From Arthrobacter sp. ov118 (GTDB taxonomy: Bacteria > Actinomycetota > Actinomycetes > Actinomycetales > Micrococcaceae): a DNA stretch of 64,000 nt. The first letter of the stretch is position 1, and the number at the start of each line of letters is the position of its first letter. The DNA lies in contig NZ_FPAY01000002.1 in assembly GCF_900116495.1 (NCBI RefSeq), positions 370,237 to 434,236 of the forward strand. The letters run 5' to 3'. Of the stretch, positions 37,778-46,731 are shown piece by piece. Made by a program: the position numbers and the translations under genes. A model generated the notes under the pieces. That model was not told the origin of the DNA and searched no databases. It saw only the letters and a program-made list of their open reading frames with translations.

Positions 37778-38350
37778 GTGAGCAAGAAACCGGGACTGAC
37801 AGTCCTCGCCGGTCCGACGGCTGTTGGTAAAGGCACCGTGTCCACTTACATCCGGGACAACTACCCCGAAGTCTGGCTTTCCGTCTCAGCCACCACCCGT
37901 GCCCCGCGGCCCGGTGAGATCGATGGGGTGCACTACTACTTCAAGTCGAAGGAAGAGTTTGAGTCCCTGGTGGCCGCCGGCGAACTCCTGGAATGGGCCG
38001 TGGTGCACGGGCAAAACACCTACGGGACGCTGAAGAGCACCGTGAACCAGGCCATAGCCGAGGGCCGCTCGGTGCTGCTGGAGATCGATTTGCAGGGCGC
38101 CCGCCAGGTCAAGCAGGCCGTTCCGGACGCGCAGTTCGTCTTCCTGGCCCCGCCGAGTTGGGAAGAATTGGTGCGTCGGCTGGTGGGCCGTGGCACGGAA
38201 TCAGCCGAGGAACAGCAGCGACGGCTGGAAACCGGTAAAGTAGAACTTGCCGCTGAGCCGGAGTTCGATCACACTGTCATCAATGATGACGTTCGACGCG
38301 CAGCGGACGAGCTTGTTTCACTCATGGGGCTCACCCCGCACCCGCACTAG
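37778..38350 (+). CDS. gmk: Guanylate kinase
   Basis: 190 residues. It converts GMP and ATP to GDP and ADP. Walker A is VLAGPTAVGKGTVSTYI, followed by the GMP-binding SATTRAPRPGEIDGVHYYF, the helical lid around EWAVVHGQNTYGT, and LLEIDLQGARQVK. GTG 37778 lies seven bases after AAAGGA. It continues into rpoZ with a 39-bp gap and is probably co-transcribed. Confidence 0.97.
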   Translation: MSKKPGLTVLAGPTAVGKGTVSTYIRDNYPEVWLSVSATTRAPRPGEIDGVHYYFKSKEEFESLVAAGELLEWAVVHGQNTYGTLKSTVNQAIAEGRSVLLEIDLQGARQVKQAVPDAQFVFLAPPSWEELVRRLVGRGTESAEEQQRRLETGKVELAAEPEFDHTVINDDVRRAADELVSLMGLTPHPH

Positions 38351-38389
38351 CCGCCGGGTCGGATCGGCCCGTTAGAATTTGGAGAATTC

Positions 38390-38650
38390 GTGTCCACGAA
38401 CCTTGAAGGCATCATCAACCCGCCGATCGACGAGCTGCTGAAGGCCGCCGACTCGAAGTACGGACTGGTGATTTTCGGTGCCAAGCGCGCACGCCAGATC
38501 AACGCGTACTACGCCCAGCTGCACGAGGGCCTGTTCGAGTACGTCGGTCCGCTGGTTGACACCAAGCTGAACGAGAAGTCCCTCTCGATCGCCCTGCGCG
38601 AGATCAACGAAGGCAAGCTCGTTTCCACGCCGATCGAAGCCGCAGAGTAA
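38390..38650 (+). CDS. rpoZ: RNA polymerase omega subunit
   Basis: 86 residues. Omega helps assemble RNA polymerase by latching on beta-prime. It starts STNLEGIINPPIDELL, followed by the conserved KYGLVIFGAKRARQINAYY segment and ends KSLSIALREINEGKL. GTG 38390 follows GGAGAA. Neighbour gmk upstream and coaBC downstream is the standard actinobacterial order. Confidence 0.96.
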   Translation: MSTNLEGIINPPIDELLKAADSKYGLVIFGAKRARQINAYYAQLHEGLFEYVGPLVDTKLNEKSLSIALREINEGKLVSTPIEAAE

Positions 38651-38702
38651 ATTTCCCTGCGGAAAGAGCAAAGTAAACAGGCTGCTGGGTGACGGAGATC
38701 AC

Positions 38703-40010
38703 GTGCGCATAGTCCTCGGAGTCGGGGGAGGGATTGCCGCCTACAAGGTGGCGTCGCTCCTCCGGCTTTTTACTGAAGCCGGCCATGACGTCACGGTCAT
38801 TCCCACCGAGGCGGCCACCCGCTTCGTCGGCGTAGCCACCTGGGAGGCCCTGTCCGGGCACCCGGTCAGCAACAGCGTGTTCGACGCCGTCGACACCGTC
38901 AACCATGTCCGCCTTGGCCACCAAGCGGAACTGATCGTCGTGGCCCCGGCCACCGCCGACCTCCTGGCCCGGGCAGCCACGGGGCAGGCCGATGACCTGC
39001 TCACCAACACCCTGCTGATGGCCGGCGACTGCCCCGTGCTGATGGCGCCGGCCATGCACACCGAAATGTGGCAGCACCCGGCCACCCAAGCCAACGTCGA
39101 ATCCCTGCGCAGCCGGGGCGTCACTGTCCTGGAGCCCGCGAGCGGGCGGCTGACCGGCGCCGACTCCGGTCCCGGCCGGCTGCCTGAGCCCGAGGCGATT
39201 TTCACCGCCGCCATGGCTCTCGCCGGTGCATCCGCCGCCCCGGCCGGCCGGCCTGCTGGTCCGGGCAGCCAGCCCCGCCCGAACACCGAAGATGCCGCCG
39301 CCGGACCGTCCGCGGCCCGGCCGTTGGCCGGCCTCACCGTCACCGTCAGCGCCGGAGGCACCCGGGAACCGCTGGACCCCGTTCGGTTCCTCGGCAACCG
39401 CTCCTCCGGCAAACAGGGCGCAGCCCTGGCCGCGGCCGCCCGCGACGCCGGCGCCCGGGTGCGGCTGCTGGCCGCGCACATGGAGGTCCCCGCGCCCGAC
39501 GGCGTCGAACTCATCCAGGTCGAGACCGCCCTGGAGCTGCGGAAGGCGGCGCTGCACGCGGCCGCCGATTCCGACGTCGTCATCATGGCCGCCGCCGTCG
39601 CGGACTTCCGCCCGGCGGACGTCTCCGACACCAAGATCAAGAAGCGCGACGACGTCGCGGACCCGGTAATCAGCCTCGTGCGCAACCCCGACATCCTGCG
39701 GGAACTCGTCGAGGTCCGCGACGCCGCGGCCCGGAACCAGCTGATCGTCGGTTTTGCCGCAGAAACCGGCGACGCCGGCGGTGACGTTCTGGAGTACGCC
39801 AGGGCCAAGCTGCGCCGGAAGGCCTGCGACCTGCTAGTGGTCAACCAGGTGGGCCGGGACAAAGTCTTCGGCGAAGACACGAACTCCGTGGTCATCCTTT
39901 CCCGCGCCGGCGCCGAACCCCAAGAGGCGTCGGGTTCCAAATCCGACGTCGCGGCTGCAGTGATCGACCGGATCAGCGCAGAGCTGGCCCGGGTTGTGCC
40001 GCCGGTCTAA
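38703..40010 (+). CDS. coaBC: Bifunctional phosphopantothenoylcysteine decarboxylase / phosphopantothenate-cysteine ligase
   Basis: 435 residues. The N-terminal CoaC flavoprotein (about 1-180) decarboxylates and the C-terminal CoaB (about 215-430) joins cysteine to phosphopantothenate in CoA synthesis. CoaC shows GVGGGIAAYKVASLLR, His68 in TVNHVRLGHQ, and APATADLL. The usual PxMNxxMW reads PAMHTEMW (His119), and the clamp motif that normally holds the catalytic Cys (ACGD type) reads TGAD (Gly152). CoaB shows VTVSAGGTREPLDPVRFLGN followed by RSSGKQG and AAAVADFRP. An Ala/Pro/Gly linker (about 180-213) joins the halves. GTG start. Confidence 0.94.
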   Translation: MRIVLGVGGGIAAYKVASLLRLFTEAGHDVTVIPTEAATRFVGVATWEALSGHPVSNSVFDAVDTVNHVRLGHQAELIVVAPATADLLARAATGQADDLLTNTLLMAGDCPVLMAPAMHTEMWQHPATQANVESLRSRGVTVLEPASGRLTGADSGPGRLPEPEAIFTAAMALAGASAAPAGRPAGPGSQPRPNTEDAAAGPSAARPLAGLTVTVSAGGTREPLDPVRFLGNRSSGKQGAALAAAARDAGARVRLLAAHMEVPAPDGVELIQVETALELRKAALHAAADSDVVIMAAAVADFRPADVSDTKIKKRDDVADPVISLVRNPDILRELVEVRDAAARNQLIVGFAAETGDAGGDVLEYARAKLRRKACDLLVVNQVGRDKVFGEDTNSVVILSRAGAEPQEASGSKSDVAAAVIDRISAELARVVPPV

Positions 40011-40088
40011 GCCCGGCGTAACGAAGGTCTCCTTAGCATGGGGACACACGCCGCCGGACGTCCGTTTTCCAACCAGTAAGGTAGTTGA

Positions 40089-41324
40089 GTGACTTTACCG
40101 CTGCACATCCCTGACTTCCACGGGTCCACGCCCGCCGCACTCCGGCTGTTCACGTCCGAGTCGGTGACCGAAGGGCACCCCGACAAGATCTGCGACCAGA
40201 TCAGCGATGCGATCCTCGACGCCCTGCTGGACAAAGACCCGGAGTCCCGGGTGGCCGTGGAGACGCTGGCCACCACCGGGCTGGTGCACGTGGCCGGCGA
40301 GGTCACCACCGACGCCTACGTCGAAATCCCGCAGATTGTCCGCGAGACCATCCTGGGCATCGGATACGACTCTTCGGCCAACGGCTTTGACGGCGCGCGG
40401 TGCGGGGTCTCGGTATCCATCGGCCAGCAGTCCAACGACATCGCCGGTGGCGTGTTCAACTCACTCGAGGCCCGTGAAGGCCGTCAGGAAGACGACTACG
40501 ACCTTCAGGGCGCCGGCGACCAGGGGCTCATGTTCGGCTACGCCAGCGACGAGACGCCGTCCTACATGCCCGTGCCGATCTGGCTCGCGCACCGGCTCTC
40601 CGAGCGCCTGACGGAGGTCCGCAAGAACGGTGAACTCTCGTACCTGCGCCCGGACGGCAAAACCCAGGTCACGGTGGGCTACGACGGCGACCGCCCGGTC
40701 TCGGTTGAGACGGTGGTCATCTCCAGCCAGCACGCCGAAGGCGCCAGCCTTGAGCAGCTCCGTGCCGACCTCGCCACGCACGTGGTGGAGCCGGTGATGG
40801 CGTTGTCCAACCTGGACATCTCGCGGACCCGCAACATCCTCAACCCTGCGGGTGCCTTCGTCATTGGCGGACCCGTGGGTGATGCCGGCCTCACCGGCCG
40901 CAAGATCATTGTCGACACCTACGGCGGCATGGCCCGCCACGGCGGCGGCGCATTCTCGGGCAAGGACCCGTCGAAGGTGGACCGTTCGGCCGCCTACGCC
41001 ATGCGCTGGGTCGCCAAGAACGTGGTGGCGGCAGGTCTGGCCAAGCGCGCCGAAATCCAGATCGCGTACGCGATTGGTCAGGCCCGCCCGGTGGGCACCT
41101 ACGTGGAGACGTTCGGAACTGAAACCGTGGACCCGGCGCGGATCAGCGCGGCGATCGCCGAGATTTTTGACCTGCGCCCGCGGGCCATCATCGACGCGCT
41201 CGACCTCAAGCGCCCGATCTACGCGAAGACCGCAGCCCACGGCCACTTCGGCCGCGACGAACCGGATTTCACCTGGGAACGCCTGGACCGGGTGGACGAG
41301 CTGAAGGCGTTCTTCAACGCCTAA
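40089..41324 (+). CDS. metK: S-adenosylmethionine synthetase
   Basis: 411 residues. It makes SAM from ATP and methionine. Conserved parts: FTSESVTEGHPDKICDQISD at the N-terminus, GYDSSANGFDGARCGV, GDQGLMFGYASDE, the ATP loop GGGAFSGKDPSKVDRSAAYA, and DLRPRAIIDALDL near the end. GTG 40089 follows a weak AAGGTAG. No SAM riboswitch is apparent in the 78-bp gap before it. A tandem repeat and a terminator follow. Confidence 0.97.
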   Translation: MTLPLHIPDFHGSTPAALRLFTSESVTEGHPDKICDQISDAILDALLDKDPESRVAVETLATTGLVHVAGEVTTDAYVEIPQIVRETILGIGYDSSANGFDGARCGVSVSIGQQSNDIAGGVFNSLEAREGRQEDDYDLQGAGDQGLMFGYASDETPSYMPVPIWLAHRLSERLTEVRKNGELSYLRPDGKTQVTVGYDGDRPVSVETVVISSQHAEGASLEQLRADLATHVVEPVMALSNLDISRTRNILNPAGAFVIGGPVGDAGLTGRKIIVDTYGGMARHGGGAFSGKDPSKVDRSAAYAMRWVAKNVVAAGLAKRAEIQIAYAIGQARPVGTYVETFGTETVDPARISAAIAEIFDLRPRAIIDALDLKRPIYAKTAAHGHFGRDEPDFTWERLDRVDELKAFFNA

Positions 41325-41349
41325 AGCCACGACCGCACTGGCGGCCATG

Positions 41350-41409
41350 CTTGTGGTGTCAGTGCTTGTGGTGTCAGTGCCAATATCGTCAGTGCTAGTT
41401 TTGTCAGTG
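41350..41409. repeat. Four tandem 15-bp repeats after metK
   Basis: CTTGTGGTGTCAGTG occurs twice exactly (41350-41364, 41365-41379), then two diverged units ending in TCGTCAGTG or TTGTCAGTG (41380-41394, 41395-41409). It begins 25 bases after the metK stop. Confidence 0.95.
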
Positions 41410-41420
41410 CCCTGTGATCT

Positions 41421-41464
41421 GCTGTAGCCAGGCCGCCTTCCCGGTGGCCTGGCTACAGCTTTTA
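41421..41464 (+). terminator. Intrinsic terminator after metK
   Basis: A 14-bp perfect stem (41421-41434 with 41446-41459), extended by three inner pairs, has a 5-nt loop and is followed by TTTTA. It closes the metK transcription unit ahead of priA. Confidence 0.85.
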
Positions 41465-41496
41465 GAGACACAGCTTTTAGACGCAGCTTTAGAGAC
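41455..41496. repeat. Three degenerate 13-15 bp repeats at the metK terminator
   Basis: ACAGCTTTTAGAGAC (41455-41469), ACAGCTTTTAGAC (41470-41482) and GCAGCTTTAGAGAC (41483-41496) repeat the 3' edge of the terminator stem plus its T-tract. Confidence 0.8.
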
Positions 41497-41537
41497 ACGG
41501 TATTCAATTGAAGCGATCCGGAGGGGAGGTGTCAGCA

Positions 41538-43727
41538 GTGAGTTCCCATGCTGCCGGGCGAGCGTCCGGCGAGCCCCAGCAGCTCTCCCTGCTGCAGGGT
41601 TTTCCGGCCTCCACAGCAGCCAGAAGTGCGCAGGCACCCGGACCCGCCCTGGCCGCGGACCTGCCGGTGGCCAGCGTCCTGATCGAATCGTCCCTGCCGC
41701 ACCTCGACCGGCCTTTTGATTACAGTGTGCCCGCCGCCCTCGACGCCGCGGCCCGGCCCGGCGTCCGGGTCAAGGTCAAGTTCAACGGCCAGGAGCTCCC
41801 GGGATACCTTCTGGACCGCACGGACGTGTCCGACGCCGGCCACCCGCTCGTGCCGCTGCACAAAGTCGTCTCGCCCGTCCCGGTCCTGACCCCCGCGGTG
41901 GCCGAACTTGCCCGCCGGGTTGCCGCGCGCTACGCCGGAACCGTCAGTGACGTCCTGCGGGTCGCCGTGCCGCCGCGCATGGCCAGGCTCGAAAAGGAAT
42001 TCGCTCCGGATGGCTTGCTCGACCCCGGGCTGTTTGGCGCCGAAACTGCTGCGGTGCTTCGGGCGCCCGGTACGGCCAGCGCATGGTCCGCATACCGCAA
42101 CGGTCCCGCGTTCCTGTCGCACCTCGGGGCGGGGGAGTCCCCGCGGGCCGTCCTGACTGCCCTGCAGGGGTACGGGCCCGGCGGCTGGCCGCGGATGGTC
42201 GCCGAAGCCGTGGCGGCGGCGCGGCTTTCGGGCCGCGGCGCCGTCGTGGTGGTGCCCGACTACCGGGACCTGGACCGCGTGGAGTCCGCCCTTCTGGAAC
42301 TCCTCCCGCCCGGCGACGTCGCCCGGCTCACCGCGGACGACGGGCAGACGCCTCGCTACCGCAGTTTCCTGCGCCTGCTCAGCGGCGCCGCCGGGGTAGC
42401 GGTGGGCACCCGGTCCGCGGCCTACGCACCCGTGCGGAACCTCGGCCTCGTGGTCTGCTGGGACGACGGCGACGACCTCCACATCGAACAACGTTCCCCG
42501 TATGCGCACTCCCGCGAAGTCCTTCTGCTCCGCGCAGGGCAGGAAGGCGCCGGGTGCCTGCTTGCGGCGCACGCTCGCAGCACCGAAACGGAACGCCTGG
42601 TCGGCTCGGGCTGGGCGCGGCCCGTGGAGGCGGAACGGAGCGTCGTCCGACGGACCGTGGCGCGGGTGCTGAACACGGCCGACAGCTTTGAACTGGAGCG
42701 TGACCCGCTGGCCCGCATTGCCCGCCTGCCGGGCGCCGCCTGGCGGGCCGCCAAGGAAGGGCTGGAACGGGGGCCCGTCCTGGTCCAGGTGGCCCGGGCC
42801 GGCTACGCCCCCTCGTTGGTATGTGAGACCTGCCGGGAACCGGCGCGCTGTACGGCCTGCAGCGGACCGCTGGCCATCGCGGGCCCAAGCGCCGGTCCAG
42901 GCGCCAGCCCAGGCTCCGGTGCCGCCGTCCCGCAGTGCCGCTGGTGTTCGTCCCCGGCCCCGGCGTGGCGCTGCGGCACATGCAACGGGGTCCGGCTCCG
43001 GCGTGGCGCCACCGGTGCCCTGCGCACGGCGGAGGAGCTGGGCCGTGCCTTCCCGGGCAAGCCGGTGATCACCTCGTCCGGTGACCAGGTCAAGGCCACT
43101 GTTTCGGATTCGAAGGCGCTGGTGGTTGCCACGGTCGGGGCTGAGCCGGTGGCTCCGGGCGGCTACGCCGCAGCCCTGCTGCTTGACGGCGACTCGTTGC
43201 TGCGCCGGGAAAACCTCCGGGCGGGGGAGGACGCCGTCCGGCGCTGGTTCAACGCCGCGGCCCTGGTGCGGCCGGCACCGGACGGCGGCCTCGTGGTCAT
43301 TACCGCCGACGACGCCGCAGGAGTCGGTGCTCTGCTGCGCTGGGATCCTGCCGGCTACGCCGGCCGTGAACTGGCCTTGCGCCAGGAGCTGCAGCTTCCG
43401 CCTGCCGTGCGCGTCGCTTCCATCACCGGCGGCCGGACCGCCGTCGGGCACTTTACCGAGGCCGTGCAACAGCACCTGACGGCCCAGGGAACCGTCGTTC
43501 GGGTGGCCGGGCCCGCGCCGCTGGTGCTGTCTGCGGCCGGAGCCGGCCGCAGTGTTCGGACTGCAGGGCCTCGGGAGTACGGCGAGGACGTCCGGACGCT
43601 GCTGTTCATCCCCTACGCCCAGGCCGCCGACGTCACCGCGGCCCTGCGGGCCGTCAAAGCGGCGGCCGCAGCCAAACGCAGCGATGACCCGGTACAACTG
43701 CGCCTGGACGGAGTGGACGTCCTCTAG
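41538..43727 (+). CDS. priA: PriA-like primosomal protein N', helicase motifs degenerate
   Basis: 729 residues from GTG 41538, nine bases after GGAGGGGAGG. The N-terminal DNA-binding domain (about 50-150, VLIESSLPHLDRPFDYSVP) and the eight-Cys zinc region (CETC, CTAC, CRWC, CGTC, about residues 430-485) match PriA. Walker A, expected near residue 215 as GxTGSGKT, reads GYGPGGWPRM, and the DEAH box reads DDGD near residue 309. The protein therefore should not be an ATP-driven helicase, a feature known for actinobacterial PriA homologues. It may still load the primosome or bind forks. It is convergent to the glycosyltransferase gene. Confidence 0.9.
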   Translation: MSSHAAGRASGEPQQLSLLQGFPASTAARSAQAPGPALAADLPVASVLIESSLPHLDRPFDYSVPAALDAAARPGVRVKVKFNGQELPGYLLDRTDVSDAGHPLVPLHKVVSPVPVLTPAVAELARRVAARYAGTVSDVLRVAVPPRMARLEKEFAPDGLLDPGLFGAETAAVLRAPGTASAWSAYRNGPAFLSHLGAGESPRAVLTALQGYGPGGWPRMVAEAVAAARLSGRGAVVVVPDYRDLDRVESALLELLPPGDVARLTADDGQTPRYRSFLRLLSGAAGVAVGTRSAAYAPVRNLGLVVCWDDGDDLHIEQRSPYAHSREVLLLRAGQEGAGCLLAAHARSTETERLVGSGWARPVEAERSVVRRTVARVLNTADSFELERDPLARIARLPGAAWRAAKEGLERGPVLVQVARAGYAPSLVCETCREPARCTACSGPLAIAGPSAGPGASPGSGAAVPQCRWCSSPAPAWRCGTCNGVRLRRGATGALRTAEELGRAFPGKPVITSSGDQVKATVSDSKALVVATVGAEPVAPGGYAAALLLDGDSLLRRENLRAGEDAVRRWFNAAALVRPAPDGGLVVITADDAAGVGALLRWDPAGYAGRELALRQELQLPPAVRVASITGGRTAVGHFTEAVQQHLTAQGTVVRVAGPAPLVLSAAGAGRSVRTAGPREYGEDVRTLLFIPYAQAADVTAALRAVKAAAAAKRSDDPVQLRLDGVDVL

Positions 43728-43745
43728 CGCCGCCGCGGCGGTGCC

Positions 43746-44846
43746 TTAGCCTTTGCGCCGGCTGCCTTTAGGCCGGTTGCGGATCGCCACGGCCTCTTCG
43801 GCGACCTCCACGAGCCGGCGCGCGGACCCGTCCCAGCTGAAGTCGGCGGCCCGCTCCAGTGAGCGACGTGCACGGGCCTGCCACACGGCCGGGTCCTCGA
43901 GCTTGCGCACCGCCTCGGCAAACTCTGACGGCGAGTCCGGGTGCACATAGCTGACGGCGTCGTCGCCCACCTCCCGGAAAATGGGGATGTCGCTGGCGAT
44001 CACCGGCGTGCCGTGCGACATGGCCTCGACGAGGGGCAATCCGTAGCCCTCGGCGCGGGACAGGCTGATCAGGGCAGTGGTGCGGGCCAGCAGGGCCTCG
44101 TATTCGGCGTCAGTCACGCCGTTGTGGAAGACAATGTTTGCCCCCGCCGGAGCCAGGGCCTCGAGTTCGGCCCGGCGCTCCGCTGTGATGCGGCTCAGCA
44201 GGTGCAAGGTCATGTCCGGCAGATCCGCCATGCCGAGGATCATTGTTTCCACGTTTTTGTAGGGCATGAAGGAGCCCATGTAGAGCAGCGTCTTGTCCGC
44301 GCCTGCCTCGGGGTTCCGCGGGGTGTGGCCATGCTGGGGGGCGTTGCCCACAATCCGCACGGGACGCCGGGTGAGCCGGTATTTCGCCATCAGGGCCTCG
44401 GTGGTGGAGCTGATGGTGGCGACGATGTCCGCCCGGTTCAGGAGGAGCCGCTGCGGCCAGAAGGCCTTGTGGTAAAGGCGCCACAGAACCCGGACCGGGG
44501 CCGGGAGGAAACCGGGAGGGGCGGGGTGCTCGTAGTAGATGAGGTCGTGAAGGGTCAGCACCAGTGCGTACTTGCGGCCCCAGCTGCCCATCGTCTGCAT
44601 GGGGCAGACCACCACGTCCGCGCCAAGCCGGTTGACCCTGGCAGCGACAAAGAGTTCTGCCGGGGACAGCGGGCTGTTGATCAAGGTGTAGGGAACGTCC
44701 GGCAGGAGCGCGAGCTGCCGGGGATCGCTGATCAGCATCGAGACGTCAGCGATCTTGGCCGCCGCCGCGATCAGGCTGGCGCCGTAACGGCTGATGCCGT
44801 CGTGGTGGTCCAGCCGGGTGAAGCGGGCATCAATGAGAATCTTCAC
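43746..44846 (-). CDS. Glycosyltransferase family 4 (GT-B fold)
   Basis: 366 residues. The C-terminal nucleotide-sugar domain carries the family 4 signature: RTTALISLSRAEGYGLPLVE, then AMSHGTPVIASDIPIFREVG with the EX7E glutamates. The N-terminal half has DARFTRLDHHDGISRYGASL and LTLHDLIYYEHPAPP, usual acceptor-side motifs. The product (cell-wall polymer, glycolipid or exopolysaccharide) cannot be inferred. The start overlaps the hydrolase stop by ATGA, so the two are translated together. The tail RNRPKGSRRKG is basic. Confidence 0.9.
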   Translation of the reverse strand: MKILIDARFTRLDHHDGISRYGASLIAAAAKIADVSMLISDPRQLALLPDVPYTLINSPLSPAELFVAARVNRLGADVVVCPMQTMGSWGRKYALVLTLHDLIYYEHPAPPGFLPAPVRVLWRLYHKAFWPQRLLLNRADIVATISSTTEALMAKYRLTRRPVRIVGNAPQHGHTPRNPEAGADKTLLYMGSFMPYKNVETMILGMADLPDMTLHLLSRITAERRAELEALAPAGANIVFHNGVTDAEYEALLARTTALISLSRAEGYGLPLVEAMSHGTPVIASDIPIFREVGDDAVSYVHPDSPSEFAEAVRKLEDPAVWQARARRSLERAADFSWDGSARRLVEVAEEAVAIRNRPKGSRRKG

Positions 44847-45769
44847 GCGGCGTGGTCCTTCAGGAAGCGTCGGATGTAGCGGGCGGCGGGTTCGGGGGTT
44901 TCGTAGTGGATCAGGTGTCCGACGCCGGGAATGACCTCCAGTGTCCCGTCCGGCAGGAGCCCGGCGAGTTTGTGCTGGTCCGCCAGCAAGGCGATCTCGT
45001 CTTTCTCACCCGCGATCAGCAGCACGGGCAGCGTCAGCTGGCCTGCCACCTCGGAGACGTTGCTGCCCACCGAGGCCTTGAACGCCTGGAGCAGGCTGTC
45101 CCGGTCCGCGAAGGCGGAGAAGTAGGCGCTGTGCTGCGCATGCACGAACCGGCGGAGCTCCTTGTCCCTGGTCTTGGCCATGGCCACGCTCATCACCCGC
45201 ACGATCGCCTGGCTGCGCAGCAGGGCCAGCCCGACCCGCTGGGGCAGTCGCGCCGCGGCCTCGTAGTAGAACACCGCGAGCTTGGTCATCATGCCTTTGG
45301 GCCCTTCAAGGGCCGGCGCCGCGATGGGATTGACCAGGATCAGCTCGGCGACGGCGCCGGGGTTGGCCGCCACGAAGTGGCTGGCCACGATCGAACCGAA
45401 CGAGTGCCCCAGCAGGACCGTGTCCGGGCCCAGGCCCAGCGCGGCCATAAATCCGCGGACAAACCCGCCGTACGCGTCCACGCTGTGCTCCGTGCCCTCA
45501 AAGGCCGCCGAAGCCCCGAAGCCCGGCAGGTCCGGCATGATCAGGCGCATGTCCGTCAGTTGGTCGGCAACGCGGAGCAGTCCGTGGTGGTCGCCGCGGA
45601 AGCCGTGCACCACCAGGATGGTGCGGGTCTCGGCCGTGACCCGGACGGGTTCGTAGACCCAGTAGGCAACGGCCGCGCCGCCAACCGCCACGGACGCCGC
45701 GCGGGTGCGGGCGGCGAGCCCGGTGCTGAGCAGGGGCGCGCGTGAGGCCCCGGTATCCACTTGTTCCAT
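44843..45769 (-). CDS. Alpha/beta-fold hydrolase
   Basis: 308 residues. The nucleophile elbow GHSFGS (VLLGHSFGSIVASHFVAANP), the oxyanion-hole region VVHGFRGDHHG, DLPGFGAS, and the catalytic His in PGVGHLIHYETPEPAARYI are all visible; the acid is probably the Asp in LIAGEKDEI. A mid-protein lid (LEGPKGMMTKLAVFYYEAAA) is typical of esterase or lipase-like members. The substrate is unknown. The 4-base overlap with the glycosyltransferase gene suggests joint function, perhaps on a glycolipid. Confidence 0.88.
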   Translation of the reverse strand: MEQVDTGASRAPLLSTGLAARTRAASVAVGGAAVAYWVYEPVRVTAETRTILVVHGFRGDHHGLLRVADQLTDMRLIMPDLPGFGASAAFEGTEHSVDAYGGFVRGFMAALGLGPDTVLLGHSFGSIVASHFVAANPGAVAELILVNPIAAPALEGPKGMMTKLAVFYYEAAARLPQRVGLALLRSQAIVRVMSVAMAKTRDKELRRFVHAQHSAYFSAFADRDSLLQAFKASVGSNVSEVAGQLTLPVLLIAGEKDEIALLADQHKLAGLLPDGTLEVIPGVGHLIHYETPEPAARYIRRFLKDHAA

Positions 45770-45780
45770 GCGTTCGAATC

Positions 45781-46650
45781 CTAGTTAACGTTGTCGGGGT
45801 GGGAGCCGGTGCGGAAGCCGCGCTCAAGGGCGGCGATCTCCGTCATGTCCAGCGGGGAGAGCTCAAAATCAAAGACGTCGTGGTTTTCACGAATCCGCCC
45901 GGAAGAGCTGGCCTTGGGGATGGCGATGTTGCCCAGCTGCAGGTGCCAGCGGAGGATCACCTGCGCCGGTGTTCGGTCGTGTTCGGCAGCGAGGGCCAGG
46001 AGCACCGGGTCCTTCAGGACCTGGCCACGGCCCAACGGGCTCCACGCCTCCGTGCGGATGCCCAGAACATCGTGCTTTTCGCGCAGCTCATCCTGCTGCA
46101 GCCAGGGATGCAGTTCGATCTGGTTGACAGCGGGCACCACTTCCGCGGTATCCAGGAGCCGGTCCAGGTGCTGCGGCTGGAAGTTGGAGACGCCGATTGC
46201 ACGGACTTTGCCCTCGCGGTAGAGCGTCTCCAGGGCGCGGTACGTTTCCGTGAACAGGCCACGCCGGGCGCACGGCCAGTGGATCAGGTAAAGGTCGATG
46301 TATTCCAGGCCCAGGTTGGACATTGAGGTGTCAAACGCCCGCATCGTGGCGTCGTAGCCGTGGTCGTCATTCCAGACCTTGGTGGTGACGAATAGGTCCT
46401 GCCGCGACACATAGGGCGCGATTTCCCCAGGCTCCCCGCCGGTGCCTTCAAATCCGGCAAGGGCGCCGATGCCCTTGCCGACGCCGGTCTCATTCTCGTA
46501 CATCGCGGCGGTGTCGAAGTGGCGGTAGCCGGCCTCGATCGCCATGGTCACCAGATTCGCGGCGTCCGCAGGAGGCACCTTGTAGAGTCCGAATCCCAGC
46601 CGGTCGATCATCACGCCGTTGTTCAGGGTCAGCCGGGGAGAGATTCTCAT
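45781..46650 (-). CDS. Aldo/keto reductase
   Basis: 289 residues from ATG 46650; a GTG at 46668 is an alternative. The catalytic tetrad is present: Asp and Tyr in RHFDTAAMYENE, Lys in FVTTKVWND, and His in DLYLIHWPC. Cofactor-binding segments IPKASSSGRIRENHDVFDFE fit NADPH. It belongs to the AKR5-like group of 2,5-diketogluconate reductase type, but the natural substrate is unknown. It ends 11 bases from the hydrolase gene on the same strand. Confidence 0.92.
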   Translation of the reverse strand: MRISPRLTLNNGVMIDRLGFGLYKVPPADAANLVTMAIEAGYRHFDTAAMYENETGVGKGIGALAGFEGTGGEPGEIAPYVSRQDLFVTTKVWNDDHGYDATMRAFDTSMSNLGLEYIDLYLIHWPCARRGLFTETYRALETLYREGKVRAIGVSNFQPQHLDRLLDTAEVVPAVNQIELHPWLQQDELREKHDVLGIRTEAWSPLGRGQVLKDPVLLALAAEHDRTPAQVILRWHLQLGNIAIPKASSSGRIRENHDVFDFELSPLDMTEIAALERGFRTGSHPDNVN

Positions 46651-46731
46651 GACACTGACTTTACCCACTGGCGCTCCCCAGTGCCGGACGGCGGTTGGCG
46701 GTGCCGCGGGTCGGCCGGCGTTTGCCGCGGC

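Noticed and set aside
40011..40088. Possible SAM riboswitch before metK
   Set aside because: The 78-bp gap is too short and shows no SAM-I, SAM-II or SAM-IV-like core.
41350..41409. Tandem repeats considered as a CRISPR array
   Set aside because: Units are 15 bp and contiguous with no unique spacers; no cas gene is near. The same holds for the other arrays.
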